A DNA stretch of 5,669 bases from an uncultured bacterium (GTDB lineage: Bacteria; Bacteroidota; Bacteroidia; Bacteroidales; JACABE01), in the NCBI GenBank assembly GCA_903911455.1, contig CAIWDQ010000173.1:1-5669 (forward strand). Direction: 5' to 3'. Positions 5,655 through 5,669 of this stretch are shown here, piece by piece; position 1 is the first letter of the stretch; each line of letters opens with the position of its first letter. Both the position numbers and the translations under genes were made by a program. The notes beneath the pieces are model-generated. The model was not told the origin of the DNA. It saw only the letters and a list, made by a program, of their open reading frames with translations, and did no database searches.

Positions 5655-5669
5655 ATAATTAATAATTAA

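Overview
The window is AT-rich DNA that reads as Bacteroidota, probably class Bacteroidia. The evidence is: promoter-like elements of the TTTG / TAnnTTTG type, A-rich leaders without Shine-Dalgarno sequences ahead of most starts, a type II lipoprotein signal, a porT-like outer-membrane beta-barrel protein, and protein families typical of that phylum. Genus cannot be told from the sequence. No mobile element, CRISPR array, tRNA or rRNA is visible.

Layout, left to right. (1) Bases 1-65 are the last codons of a gene whose tail looks like the winged-helix end of an OmpR/PhoB response regulator. (2) A secreted lipoprotein gene (146-961, +) follows and ends in a strong hairpin terminator that can also serve the convergent neighbour. 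(3) Class II fructose-bisphosphate aldolase (1116-2195, -) is a complete housekeeping glycolytic enzyme, with a striking inverted repeat over its putative promoter. (4) Divergent from it is a CPBP-family intramembrane protease (2390-3091, +) with all catalytic motifs. (5) Convergent to that is a two-gene minus-strand unit: an outer-membrane beta-barrel protein (4503-3676) followed after 12 nt by a small YcxB-like inner-membrane protein (3663-3124). (6) A 326-nt intergenic region (4504-4829) holds divergent promoters, short repeats and a leader of about 150 nt. (7) An orphan 274-residue helical protein (4830-5654, +) closes the window.

The genes do not form one pathway. The aldolase is core metabolism, and several neighbours are envelope proteins of unknown substrate. 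The part most worth following up is the right end. The 274-residue protein appears to be an internal duplication of a helical module with a conserved Y-N-L-L-A-D-L-N-RN pattern. It is preceded by two promoters interleaved so that the TTTG of the first -7 element is placed to act as the -33 element of the second, and by a long leader with possible RNA structure.
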